From Kribbibacterium absianum (GTDB taxonomy: Bacteria; Actinomycetota; Coriobacteriia; Coriobacteriales; Atopobiaceae): 64,000 nt of DNA. The notes below the pieces were generated by a model that worked only from the letters and a program-made list of their open reading frames with translations, did not search any database and was not told where the DNA came from. The position numbers were made by a program, and so were the translations under genes. Location of the stretch: assembly GCF_030067705.1 (NCBI RefSeq), contig NZ_JASJEX010000001.1, positions 62,001 to 126,000 of the forward strand. Reading direction: 5' to 3'. Positions 9,057 through 16,980 of the stretch are shown here, piece after piece (position 1 is the stretch's first letter; the number at the start of each line of letters is the position of its first letter).

Positions 9057-10022
9057 ATGGCGAAGAAGATCATCCTGGACTGCGACCCCGGCCACGACGA
9101 CGCCGTGGCGATGTTGCTCGCCCACGCGAACCCCGAGATCGAGCTGCTCGGCGTCACGACCATCGGCGGCAACCAGACCCTCGACAAGGTGACGCACAAC
9201 GCGCAGTGCCTGGCCACGGAGTACGGCATGGAGGGCGTGCCCATTCACGCGGGCTGCGACCGACCGCTGCTGCGCCCGGTGAACCCTGCGGCGAAGGAGC
9301 ACGGCGAGAGCGGCCTGGACGGCGTGGTGCTGCCCGAGCCGGCCCCGCTCTCGGAGGGCCACGCGGTGGACTTCATCATCGACACCATCATGGAGAACGA
9401 GCCGGGCACCGTCACGCTCGTGCCGACCGGGCCCCTCACCAACATCGCGATGGCCGTGCGCAAGGAGCCGCGCATCGTGGACCGGGTGAAGGAGGTCGTG
9501 CTCATGGGCGGCGGCGTGCACGTGGGCAACCGCGGCCCGGTGGCCGAGTTCAACATCTGGACGGACCCAGAGGCGGCGAAGATCGTCTTCAACGAGCCGT
9601 GGCCGATCACGATGGTGGGGCTCGACCTGACGCACCAGGCGCTCGCGACCGATGAGGTGGCGAAGAAGATCGCCGATCTGGGCGGCCCTGTGGCCGACTT
9701 CGTGCTCGGGCTCTTCACGTTCTTCCGCAAGGCGTACCAGGACTCGCAGGGCTTCGAGTTCCCGCCGGTGCATGACCCGTGCACGGTGGCGTACCTGATC
9801 GACCCCGACATCGTGAAGTGCGTGAAAGTGCCCATCGACGTCGAGACGGCGCCCGGCATCACGAACGGCATGACGGTGGCGGACTTCAACGCGCCCATCG
9901 ACGAGACGGTGCACACGCAGGCCGCGATGGAGCTGGACTTCGACGGCTTCTGGAGCCTCGTGGTCGACGCTATCGACCGCGTGCAGAAGAGCGGCAAGGG
10001 CGCGCCGGCGCCGCAGCGCTAG
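9057..10022 (+). CDS. Nucleoside hydrolase (IUNH family)
   Basis: Hydrolyses ribonucleosides to base plus ribose in salvage. 321 residues. The family signature DCDPGHDD lies at residues 8-15 and supplies the calcium-binding aspartates; VPTGPLTNIA, the EFNIWTDPEAA segment and a late HDP motif complete the site. The ATG at 9057 is chosen because AGGAGG stands at 9042-9047; the frame is open back to 8988 without a better site. Specificity (purine, pyrimidine or mixed) cannot be read. It is followed by a very stable family-R2 hairpin. Confidence 0.9.
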   Translation: MAKKIILDCDPGHDDAVAMLLAHANPEIELLGVTTIGGNQTLDKVTHNAQCLATEYGMEGVPIHAGCDRPLLRPVNPAAKEHGESGLDGVVLPEPAPLSEGHAVDFIIDTIMENEPGTVTLVPTGPLTNIAMAVRKEPRIVDRVKEVVLMGGGVHVGNRGPVAEFNIWTDPEAAKIVFNEPWPITMVGLDLTHQALATDEVAKKIADLGGPVADFVLGLFTFFRKAYQDSQGFEFPPVHDPCTVAYLIDPDIVKCVKVPIDVETAPGITNGMTVADFNAPIDETVHTQAAMELDFDGFWSLVVDAIDRVQKSGKGAPAPQR

Positions 10023-10036
10023 GGCACGCGGTCAGT

Positions 10037-10076
10037 GGGGCCGTTTCCCCGCAAGGTTATGCGGGGAAACGGCCCC
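10037..10076. repeat. R2 repeat: perfect 17-bp hairpin
   Basis: GGGGCCGTTTCCCCGCA (10037-10053) is followed by a 6-nt loop and then its exact reverse complement (10060-10076). It lies 14 bases after the nucleoside hydrolase stop. No T run follows, so if it terminates transcription it is not of classical type. The same core recurs at 10139 and 54481-54625. Confidence 0.85.
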
Positions 10077-10138
10077 TTGCAGATGGGTGTCACGACAAAA
10101 CCCCATGTCATCGTCCTGCCGACCCCCGGGGCGTCGTC

Positions 10139-10185
10139 GTTTCCGCGCAAAGAGGCCACCAATCTTGCGGGGAAACGGCTCCCCA
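10139..10185. repeat. R2 repeat: second, imperfect hairpin
   Basis: GTTTCCGCGCAA pairs imperfectly with TTGCGGGGAAAC across a 14-nt loop, followed by GGCTCCCC. It is a degenerate copy of the hairpin at 10037 in the convergent gap before the threonine aldolase. Confidence 0.75.
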
Positions 10186-10214
10186 CAGGAGCGATGGCCC
10201 CGCTGGGCCCACGT

Positions 10215-11261
10215 TCAACACCCGTCGCGCCTGAGCGTGCGCGCCAGGGCGAGCAGCTCGCCGACGGACTCCGGGGTCGTCGCCCAGCTGCACACGAAAC
10301 GGATCACGCGCCGTCCGTCCGGCATCTGTAGGAACGTCTCGCAGCCGCAGGCCTCCGCGAAGGCGTCGCCCACGGCGTCGGGCACGACGAAGAACTGCTG
10401 GTTGGACGGGCTCGCGAGGTATGGCTCGTAGCCCAGCTCCAACATGCCGTCGCGCAGGCGCAGCGCCTGCTCGTCCGCGTGACGCGCGAGCCGCCAATAG
10501 AGCCCGTCCTCGAAGGCGGCCGAGAACTGCACGCCGAGCAGGCGCCCTTTGGCCATCAGGCCGCCGCGCTCCTTTTGCAGGTACGGGAAGTCGCGGCGCA
10601 GCTCCGGGTCGCGGACCACAACGGCGTCGCCAAAGAGCATCCCGTTCTTGGTGCCCCCAATGGTGAAGGCGTCCGCGCGGCCGGCAAGGTGCTCGAGCGT
10701 CAGGTCGTTGGCCGGTGACTCGAGCGCCGCGCCGAGCCGCGCGCCGTCCACGTAGACCTTGCAGTCGTGCTCCGCTGCCCAGTCGCAGATGGCATCGAAC
10801 CTCTCGGCGGTCCAGACGCCGCCGAACTCCGTCGAGTCCGTGATGTAGAGCAGCCGGGGGCGCGTCATGTGGCGACCGGTCCCCGTCTGGAACCGCCACA
10901 CGCGCTCGCACTCCTCGGGCGACAGGAACCCGTCGGCGTCCCGCGTCGCCAGCGTCGTGCGCCCGCAGGCGCCGATGGCGCCCGTCTCGTGCGTGGCGAT
11001 GTGCGCGTCCGGCGTGCAGATCACGCCCTCGTAGTCGCGCAGCATGCCCGCCACGCAGATGAGGTTCGCGCTCGTGCCGCCGATGCAGAACTCCACCATC
11101 GCGTCGGGCTGTCCGCACGCCTCGCGGATCAACTGTCGGGCGCGCTCGCAGTGAGGGTCGCCCTCGGTGTAGCCCACGGTCTGCTCGTCGTTGGTGGCGA
11201 CGAGCGCGGCGAGGATCTCGGGCGCCGCGCCCTCGGAGTAGTCGTTCTGGAAGCTGCGCAT
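10215..11261 (-). CDS. ltaE: Low-specificity L-threonine aldolase
   Basis: PLP enzyme (fold type I) cleaving threonine or allo-threonine to glycine and acetaldehyde. 348 residues. Visible: NDYSEGAAPEIL at the N-terminus, the YTEGDPHCERAR substrate loop, GGTSANL near residue 63, a KVYVDGARLG segment with the PLP-binding Asp near 170 and the lysine in TIGGTKNG near 203 as Schiff-base residue. GAGAAGGG precedes the ATG. It is divergent from ilvE. Confidence 0.87.
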   Translation of the reverse strand: MRSFQNDYSEGAAPEILAALVATNDEQTVGYTEGDPHCERARQLIREACGQPDAMVEFCIGGTSANLICVAGMLRDYEGVICTPDAHIATHETGAIGACGRTTLATRDADGFLSPEECERVWRFQTGTGRHMTRPRLLYITDSTEFGGVWTAERFDAICDWAAEHDCKVYVDGARLGAALESPANDLTLEHLAGRADAFTIGGTKNGMLFGDAVVVRDPELRRDFPYLQKERGGLMAKGRLLGVQFSAAFEDGLYWRLARHADEQALRLRDGMLELGYEPYLASPSNQQFFVVPDAVGDAFAEACGCETFLQMPDGRRVIRFVCSWATTPESVGELLALARTLRRDGC

Positions 11262-11371
11262 CGAATGCCCTTCTCGAACCCGTGGGAGACAGTGCCTTCC
11301 TTTTTCTCACGCCGTCTTTTCGGGTTCGTGTCACAGGACACCCCGGAAACCGCAGCGATCCATTGCCGTCC

Positions 11372-11377
11372 TACAAT
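11372..11377 (+). promoter_or_regulatory. Probable -10 box of ilvE
   Basis: TACAAT lies 36 bases before the ilvE ATG. No convincing -35 hexamer is visible at 16-18 bp, which is common in high-GC genomes. The same hexamer precedes the genes at 33396 and 56404. Confidence 0.4.
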
Positions 11378-11412
11378 CGCCGCCAACCTTGAAGACCGTC
11401 GAGGAGGCATTT

Positions 11413-12462
11413 ATGGCGCAGGAGAAGAAGGACATCGACTGGGGCAGCCTGACGTTCGCGTACCAGCCCACGGACTACAGCTACGTCTGCAACTGGAAGG
11501 ACGGCGAGTGGGACGAGGGCGGCCTCACCGCCGACCACACCGTCACGCTGTCCGAGTGCGCCGGCATCCTGCATTACTGCCAGGAGTGCTTCGAGGGCCT
11601 CAAGGCCTACACCACCGATGACGGCAGCATCGTGTGCTTCCGCCCAGACCTCAACGCCAAGCGCATGCACGATTCCGCCGAGCGCCTCGTGATGCCGCCG
11701 TTCCCCGAGGACAAGTTCGTGGACGCGGTCAAGCAGGTCGTGGCCGCCAATGCCGCGTGGGTGCCGCCGTACGGCTCCGGCGCCACGCTCTACGTGCGCC
11801 CGATGATGTTCGCGACGGGAGAGGTCATTGGCGTCGCGCCAGCTTCGGCCTATCAGTTCCGCATCCTCGTGACGCCGGTGGGCCCGTACTTCAAGGGCGG
11901 CGTGAAGCCGATCACGATCCGCGTCTCGCCGTACGACCGCGCCGCTCCCCATGGCACGGGCAACATCAAGGCCGGCCTCAACTACGCGATGAGCCTGTTC
12001 GCCGGCGAGGAGGCCCACGCGCTGGGGTATGCCGAGAACCTCTACTTGGACAGCCAGTCCCGCACCTACGTGGAGGAGACCGGCGGCGCGAACGTGCTCT
12101 TCGTCGACGAGAACGGGACCCTCGTGGTCCCGCAGAGCGCCACGGACTCGATCCTGCCCTCCATCACGCGCCGCTCGCTCGTGCAGGTGGCCGAGGGCCT
12201 TGGCATGACGGTGGAGGAGCGACCGGTCATGTGGGCCGAGGTGCTCGAGGGCCGCTTCACCGAGTGCGGCCTCTGCGGCACGGCGGCCGTGATCAGCCCG
12301 GTGGGCAAGATCGTGGACGGCGACGACACGGTGACGTTCCCGGCCGGCGAGACGGAGATCGGCCCTGTGATGTCCAAGCTCCGCAACACCCTCACCGACA
12401 TGCAGGCGGGCACGATTCCCGCGCCCGAGGGCTGGGTCGTGACGGTGGTGCCGGCGGAGTAA
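11413..12462 (+). CDS. ilvE: Branched-chain amino acid aminotransferase
   Basis: PLP fold-type IV enzyme that transaminates leucine, isoleucine and valine with 2-oxoglutarate. 349 residues from the ATG at 11413, which follows GAGGAGG. The group II architecture is clear: YQECFEGLKAY, RPDLNAKRM, ATLYVRPMMF near residue 125, catalytic Lys in GNIKAGLNYA near 190, and EETGGANVLFV. It is monocistronic; a cluster of R4 repeats follows. Confidence 0.95.
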   Translation: MAQEKKDIDWGSLTFAYQPTDYSYVCNWKDGEWDEGGLTADHTVTLSECAGILHYCQECFEGLKAYTTDDGSIVCFRPDLNAKRMHDSAERLVMPPFPEDKFVDAVKQVVAANAAWVPPYGSGATLYVRPMMFATGEVIGVAPASAYQFRILVTPVGPYFKGGVKPITIRVSPYDRAAPHGTGNIKAGLNYAMSLFAGEEAHALGYAENLYLDSQSRTYVEETGGANVLFVDENGTLVVPQSATDSILPSITRRSLVQVAEGLGMTVEERPVMWAEVLEGRFTECGLCGTAAVISPVGKIVDGDDTVTFPAGETEIGPVMSKLRNTLTDMQAGTIPAPEGWVVTVVPAE

Positions 12463-12482
12463 CGGGCGAGGCCGGACCGTTC

Positions 12483-12693
12483 CCACCACCCAACCCGGCT
12501 TCCGAGCGGCGCAAATGGTCGGCTCAGAGAGGGTTGAGGGGTGAGCTTTGGGAGCACCTCCACCCAACCCTCGATTCAGAGCCCTCAACGGGGGCTCCCA
12601 GGCAGGGTTGGGTGGAGGTGCTTTCGTCTTTCACCACCCAAACCCCGCCTTGGGTCGCTAAAACGGCTCCCGGGAGGCGGTTTGGGTGGCGGT
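12483..12693. repeat. R4 repeat cluster: three tandem hairpins
   Basis: Three forward arms with core CCACCCAACCC (near 12485, 12560, 12634) alternate with three reverse arms with core GGGTTGGGTGG (near 12530, 12605, 12679). Successive forward arms are 73-74 bp apart. The middle hairpin has a 19-bp perfect stem (arms near 12554-12572 and 12603-12623). The cluster fills the ilvE-hisS gap and ends about 25 bp before the hisS -10 box. Confidence 0.85.
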
Positions 12694-12717
12694 GCTCGGG
12701 CTTCTCGGCGGCGCGGC

Positions 12718-12723
12718 TATACT
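12718..12723 (+). promoter_or_regulatory. Probable -10 box of hisS
   Basis: TATACT lies 31 bases before the hisS start codon. A -35 box 17 bp upstream would fall at the edge of the last R4 hairpin and is not recognisable. Confidence 0.45.
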
Positions 12724-12754
12724 GAAGCGACTGAAGCTCACGCAAGGAGGCGCC

Positions 12755-14110
12755 ATGCAGGCCAAGAAACCCGAGGGAACCGAGGACCTTTTCGGCGCGC
12801 GGATGCGCGCGTGGCAGGCGATGCAGGCCACGGCCGCCGACGTCTTCGGGCGCTACGGGTTCTCGGCCATCGAGACGCCGGCAATGGAGCAGGTCGACGT
12901 CTTTGTGCACGGTATCGGCCAGTCCACCGACGTGGTGCGCAAGGAGATGTTCCGAGTGTTCTCGGGGCAGAACTTCGCCAACGTGCTCGAGGCCGGCACG
13001 GACGCCAAGCTCAAGCCGGGCAAGCGTCTGGCGCTGCGCCCGGAGGGCACGGCCGGCTTCGTGCGCGCCGCCGTGGAGAACACCTTCGTGCCGCAGGGCG
13101 GGGCGCCGGTGAAGATGTGGTACGCAGGCCCGATGTTCCGTGGCGAGCGAGTGCAGAAGGGGCGGCTGCGCCAGTTCCATCAGGTGGGCGCGGAGGTGCT
13201 CGGCGCGCCGGATCCGGCACTCGACGCCGAGGTCATCATCATGCTGATGGACTTCTACGAGGAGCTGGGTCTCGACCGCTCCAAGATGCGCCTGCTCATC
13301 AACTCGATGGGCGACCCGGCGTGCCGCCCGGCCTACCGCGATGCCGTTGCGACCTTTATCCGGGAGCACGCCGACGAGATGTGCGAGGAGTGCCTCGTGC
13401 GCGCGGACACCAACCCGCTGCGCGCCTTCGACTGCAAGAACGACGCCTGCCGCGCCGTGATGGCCGACGCGCCGCTCATCACCGACGCGCTCTGCGACGA
13501 GTGCGCCGAACACTACGCCAAGGTCAAGCAGTACCTGGACGAGGCGGGCATCGCCTACGAGGAGGACCCGACGCTCGTGCGCGGGCTCGACTACTACACG
13601 CGCACGGTGTTCGAGGTGCAGGTCACCGAGGGCATGGGTGCGCAGAGCGCCATCGGCGGCGGCGGCCGCTACGACGGCCTGATGGAGCTGGAGGGCGGCA
13701 AGCCCACGCCGGGCATCGGATTTGCGGTGGGCTTCGAGCGCATCATGCTGGCCCTCGAGGCGCAGGGCGTGAACCTGGCGGGGCCGGAGCCCACCTGTGT
13801 GTACGTGGTGTCGGCGGCGCCGGAGTGCCGCGACGCTGTGTTCCGGGCGTGCCTGGGCCTGCGCCGCGCGGGCGTGACGGCCGAGGCGGACTACCAGGGC
13901 CGCTCGATGAAGAGCCAGATGAAGCAGGCCGACAAGCACCACGCGCGCCTCTGCGTGATCATCGGGCCGGACGAGCTGGCGGCCGGGGAGGCCACGGTGC
14001 GCGACATGCGCACCCACGAGCAGCGCTCGGTGCCGCTGGAGAACCTGGCCTGTGACGTGCGCGACCTCGTGAACGACGACGCCTTCGCGCAAGCCGACTT
14101 CCCGGCCTGA
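12755..14110 (+). CDS. hisS: Histidyl-tRNA synthetase
   Basis: Class II aminoacyl-tRNA synthetase charging tRNA-His. 451 residues from the ATG at 12755, which follows AAGGAGG. Motif 1 is around PAMEQVDVF, motif 2 MWYAGPMFRGERVQKGRLRQ near residue 125, the histidine motif LVRGLDYYTRTVFE near 275, and motif 3 GIGFAVGFERIML near 325. A C-terminal anticodon-binding domain contains the GRSMKSQMKQADK segment. It is not followed by aspS here; aspS is at 27.7 kb on the other strand. Confidence 0.96.
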   Translation: MQAKKPEGTEDLFGARMRAWQAMQATAADVFGRYGFSAIETPAMEQVDVFVHGIGQSTDVVRKEMFRVFSGQNFANVLEAGTDAKLKPGKRLALRPEGTAGFVRAAVENTFVPQGGAPVKMWYAGPMFRGERVQKGRLRQFHQVGAEVLGAPDPALDAEVIIMLMDFYEELGLDRSKMRLLINSMGDPACRPAYRDAVATFIREHADEMCEECLVRADTNPLRAFDCKNDACRAVMADAPLITDALCDECAEHYAKVKQYLDEAGIAYEEDPTLVRGLDYYTRTVFEVQVTEGMGAQSAIGGGGRYDGLMELEGGKPTPGIGFAVGFERIMLALEAQGVNLAGPEPTCVYVVSAAPECRDAVFRACLGLRRAGVTAEADYQGRSMKSQMKQADKHHARLCVIIGPDELAAGEATVRDMRTHEQRSVPLENLACDVRDLVNDDAFAQADFPA

Positions 14111-14226
14111 CCTGCAAAAGGGGACGGAGCACTTTCGCAGGTGGTTTGATAATCGATTTCCATAGAGCCGTCGGGTTCGCATCACGCATCGTATGACCTG
14201 CAAATAACGCTCTGTCCCCATTTTCA
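14110..14226. repeat. R5 repeat pair (GGGGACGGAGC type), inverted
   Basis: A left copy (14110-14142: CCTGCAAAAGGGGACGGAGC, then CACTTTCGCAGGT) and a right copy in reverse orientation (14196-14226: ACCTGCAAATAACGCTCTG, then TCCCCATTTTC) face each other across 53 bp. The same core recurs at 53435. Elements with AAAAGGGGAC cores resemble REP-type sequences mobilised elsewhere by Y1 REP transposases; none is in this window. Confidence 0.75.
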
Positions 14227-14245
14227 CAATGACGGAGGGCGAGCC

Positions 14246-15109
14246 ATGAGGTTCCACGCGGTGGGCAAGGACGGCGGCGCGCCGGTCGCGGGCGCCCCTT
14301 ACGTCATGCTGCTGTCGCCCGAGCTCTGCGGCTGGTGGGCCATGGCGGCCTTCTCGGCACAGCTGGGCGCCCAGGGCTACAACACGGTGGTCTGCACCTG
14401 GGACGGCTTTGGCGAGGCGGCCGACGAGCCGTTCCCGGGCATCGGCGAGGAGGCCAAGCGGGTCTGCGAATGGGTCGAGAAGAATGTGCCAGATGGCCTG
14501 CGCGCGCTGGTCGGCTGCGGTATGGGCGGTCAGGTGGCCGTCGAGGCCCTCTGTGAGGACTCGCGCTGCGCGAGGGCGCTGATGGTCGGCGACGTCCTCT
14601 GCGAGAAGGTGCCGGGCACGGCCGGCTCGGCCAAGCTCACGGCGCTGGCGTTCATGATGATGGGGGCACCGGCGGCCATGGTCATCACCGCCGCCATGAA
14701 CTATGACCAGATTCAAAACGTGATGCGCGAACGGCTGCCCAGGGTGAAGAAGCGCCGCCGCTACCTGGCATCGCAGATGGACGGCCTCGGCATCCCGCGC
14801 GCCCTCGCCCAGCAGTTCGCCGAGTCGGTCGCCGTGACCCCGCGCAAGACCGCCTCGGCCATGACGGACGCGGTGCAGGAGTGGCGCATCCCTCGGGACA
14901 TCTCGGCCATCCGGTGCCCGGTGTTGGTGACCGCGAGCGGCCTCGAGACGCGTCCGTACCGCGATAGCGCCAAGGCCCTGCATGCCGCCATCAAGCAAAG
15001 CAAACTTCAGGTGGCGCGGGACCTTGGCCGCAACGAGCTGTACCTGCGGTACCCACAGCGCGGCGCCGAGGAGTTCCTGACGTTCCTCGGGGGCGCCGGG
15101 CTCCGCTAG
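14246..15109 (+). CDS. Alpha/beta hydrolase-fold protein without catalytic serine
   Basis: 287 residues with an alpha/beta-hydrolase layout: a strand and oxyanion region (YVMLLSPELCGWW), a DGFG turn and a nucleophile-elbow region at about residue 92-97. The elbow reads VGCGMGG, so glycine sits where GxSxG enzymes have serine; codons GGC TGC GGT ATG GGC confirm it. A nearby Cys is one position too early. A helical insertion (130-190) replaces a normal lid. It could be a non-catalytic binding or scaffold protein; the substrate is unknown. ATG at 14246 follows GGAGGGCGAGCC. Confidence 0.65.
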   Translation: MRFHAVGKDGGAPVAGAPYVMLLSPELCGWWAMAAFSAQLGAQGYNTVVCTWDGFGEAADEPFPGIGEEAKRVCEWVEKNVPDGLRALVGCGMGGQVAVEALCEDSRCARALMVGDVLCEKVPGTAGSAKLTALAFMMMGAPAAMVITAAMNYDQIQNVMRERLPRVKKRRRYLASQMDGLGIPRALAQQFAESVAVTPRKTASAMTDAVQEWRIPRDISAIRCPVLVTASGLETRPYRDSAKALHAAIKQSKLQVARDLGRNELYLRYPQRGAEEFLTFLGGAGLR

Positions 15110-15116
15110 CTAGAGC

Positions 15117-15179
15117 TGGACGCTTCAGAGAGAGCCATTTGTCCACGGTTGGACGCTTCGGTCAGAGGCATGTGTCCTT
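15117..15179. repeat. R1 repeat: two tandem units
   Basis: Two left-pointing R1 units begin at 15117 and 15150 (33 bp apart). Copy 1 has the AGAGAGAGCC variant of the middle and copy 2 the CGGTCAGAGGC variant. The cluster starts eight bases after the preceding stop codon. Confidence 0.85.
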
Positions 15180-15313
15180 GCCACGAGAGCTGCCAGTCGC
15201 CCCACGGGAACGCATGGAGCCTTGGGGTTCGGAAATCGTGGGAAACCTGATGTGTGTCGGAGGGGGGACCGCAGATACCATTAGTGAGATCGAGCGGTCC
15301 GGGTTTGGAGGCG

Positions 15314-15862
15314 ATGTCGGTGACGAACGTCTTTGCGCGTGCCTGGGCCTCCGGCCTGCGGAAGGTGCTCACGTGGGGCTGGGGGGTTGAGATGGCACTC
15401 CTTGTGCTGGCGCTGCTCAACTCTCTGGAGCCGTCCGAGTGGGTCGCCTACGGGTCCGATCCCTGGTGGGTGCTCTACTTCGTGCTTGTGGTGGTGACGA
15501 TCTTTATTGCAACGGTGCCCGGGCTCGTGATTGTCCTTTGGTGTGTGGCCCGCTCGGTCAAGAGGCGCAGCGATTGGCACTCGTTGCGGGCTTGGACGTC
15601 TGTGGTCGGATGCGTCGCTCTGTGCGTTCTGACGTTGCTCGCATGCGCGCAGGTGGCGAAGTGTGGGGGAGCGTTGGCCGGCATAGACGGCGACAGCCTG
15701 GGCGCGTGGTTCAGATTTCTCGGCCCAGGGCTCGACATGGCGGTTCCTGACAAGACCGTGTTCTACGTCGTCCCGCTTACGGCGGCCTCTGTCCTCGTCA
15801 CCGAGGGCGTGGGCTACGGGGGCGCCCTCTTGACGGCGTGCGCGGGCGGCGGTCGCCCGTAG
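15314..15862 (+). CDS. Hypothetical membrane protein
   Basis: About 182 residues with four predicted membrane helices (near residues 18-36, 52-77, 95-115 and 150-175) and a short RSVKRRSD basic loop. I do not recognise the family. The start is uncertain: ATG at 15314 is only two bases from GGAGG (15307-15311), whereas GTG at 15320 has ideal spacing. The frame is open back to 15254. Third-position GC is typical of real genes here. A bidirectional terminator follows. Confidence 0.6.
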   Translation: MSVTNVFARAWASGLRKVLTWGWGVEMALLVLALLNSLEPSEWVAYGSDPWWVLYFVLVVVTIFIATVPGLVIVLWCVARSVKRRSDWHSLRAWTSVVGCVALCVLTLLACAQVAKCGGALAGIDGDSLGAWFRFLGPGLDMAVPDKTVFYVVPLTAASVLVTEGVGYGGALLTACAGGGRP

Positions 15863-15883
15863 CGTGAGTCGGCCTCCAAACCA

Positions 15884-15917
15884 GAGGGCCGCCCGTCCCC
15901 GTGGACCGGCGGCCCTC
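15884..15917. terminator. Bidirectional hairpin between convergent genes
   Basis: GAGGGCCGCC (15884-15893) pairs perfectly with GGCGGCCCTC (15908-15917) across a 14-nt loop. It separates the membrane protein from the aldo/keto reductase. Confidence 0.6.
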
Positions 15918-15955
15918 GCTGACACCCCTCTGAGGCGTCCGGTTTCAACGGTGCG

Positions 15956-16846
15956 CTACAGACCCTTGATGGCGTCCTTGAGGTTCAGCTTGTCGAGGGC
16001 GGCCACATCGGCATCCTCGATCGCAAAGCCCAGCTCCAGGTTCTGCTGCAGGTGCGCGGGCACCACGGTCTTGGGGATCACGGCGAAGCCCTTCTGCAGC
16101 AGGTAGCGCAGACACAGTTGCGCGGTGCTCACCTGGTACTTCGTGGCCATGGCCGCAAGGTCGTCGTTCTTGAGCACGTTGCCGTGCCCGAGCGGGCAGA
16201 ACGCCTGCAGCTGGATGCCCTTGTCGGAGCAGTACTCCATCAGGTCCCAGGGCATGTTGCCGATGTAGGCGCAGGTCTGCAGCACCGCCGGAACGGTGGC
16301 GCCGTCGGCGAGCAGGTGCTCCATGTCGTCGACGCTGAACTGCGAGAGGCCGATGGACCGCGTCCAGCCGGTCTTCACGGCGTCCTCGAGAGCCAGCCAC
16401 ACGGCGCGGTTCTCGTCGTAGAAGTGGCCGCACGTGTCGGGGTCCTCGTCCATGTACTTCCAGGGGCGCGGCGCGTGGATCAGCACGAGGTCCGCGTAGG
16501 GCATCTGGAGCTTGTCGAGGGACAGGTGGATCGAGTTGTACGCCAGCACCTGCTGCTTGAAGTCCGCGTCCACCTTGGTGGTCACGAAGACGTCGCCGCG
16601 CTCCAGGCGCAGCTGGTCCAGCGCATGGCGCACGCCGTTGCCCACGCCGGCCTCGTTCTCGTAGACCTGCGCGGTGTCGAAGAGCCGGTAGCCGTCCTTG
16701 GCCGCCTGCTCCACGAGGGCCGGGCAATCGCCGTCGGGGGTGAGCCAGGTGCCGTAGCCGATGGCCGGCATCTCACGGCCGGAGTTGAGCGTGAAGGTCA
16801 GGCTGGACAGGTTGTCCGTCTGGGTGACGGGCTCGTTGCACTTCAT
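15956..16846 (-). CDS. Aldo/keto reductase
   Basis: NADPH-dependent carbonyl reductase, (beta/alpha)8 barrel. 296 residues from the ATG at 16846, which follows GGGAGG. The tetrad is visible: Asp57 and Tyr62 in LFDTAQVYENE, Lys in FVTTKVD near residue 91, and His in LVLIHAPRP near 122. IPKTVVPAHLQQN near 255 is the cofactor-phosphate loop. It belongs to the prokaryotic 2,5-diketo-gluconate-reductase-like group; the physiological substrate is unknown. Confidence 0.88.
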   Translation of the reverse strand: MKCNEPVTQTDNLSSLTFTLNSGREMPAIGYGTWLTPDGDCPALVEQAAKDGYRLFDTAQVYENEAGVGNGVRHALDQLRLERGDVFVTTKVDADFKQQVLAYNSIHLSLDKLQMPYADLVLIHAPRPWKYMDEDPDTCGHFYDENRAVWLALEDAVKTGWTRSIGLSQFSVDDMEHLLADGATVPAVLQTCAYIGNMPWDLMEYCSDKGIQLQAFCPLGHGNVLKNDDLAAMATKYQVSTAQLCLRYLLQKGFAVIPKTVVPAHLQQNLELGFAIEDADVAALDKLNLKDAIKGL

Positions 16847-16980
16847 GGATGCCTCCCGGAAGTTGGGGTCACAGAGCGGGACGCCGCTCGTGGCTCTTAT
16901 ATCCATGCTCGTTGCCGGGACTCGCGGAATGGTCGGCGCCCGGGTTGGCTACACTCTCGGCACACGGCGAGGAGGCGCAG

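Noticed and set aside
12524-14998. 824-codon minus-strand frame opposite hisS
   Set aside because: Shadow of hisS and the hydrolase gene; also crosses the R4 and R5 repeats.
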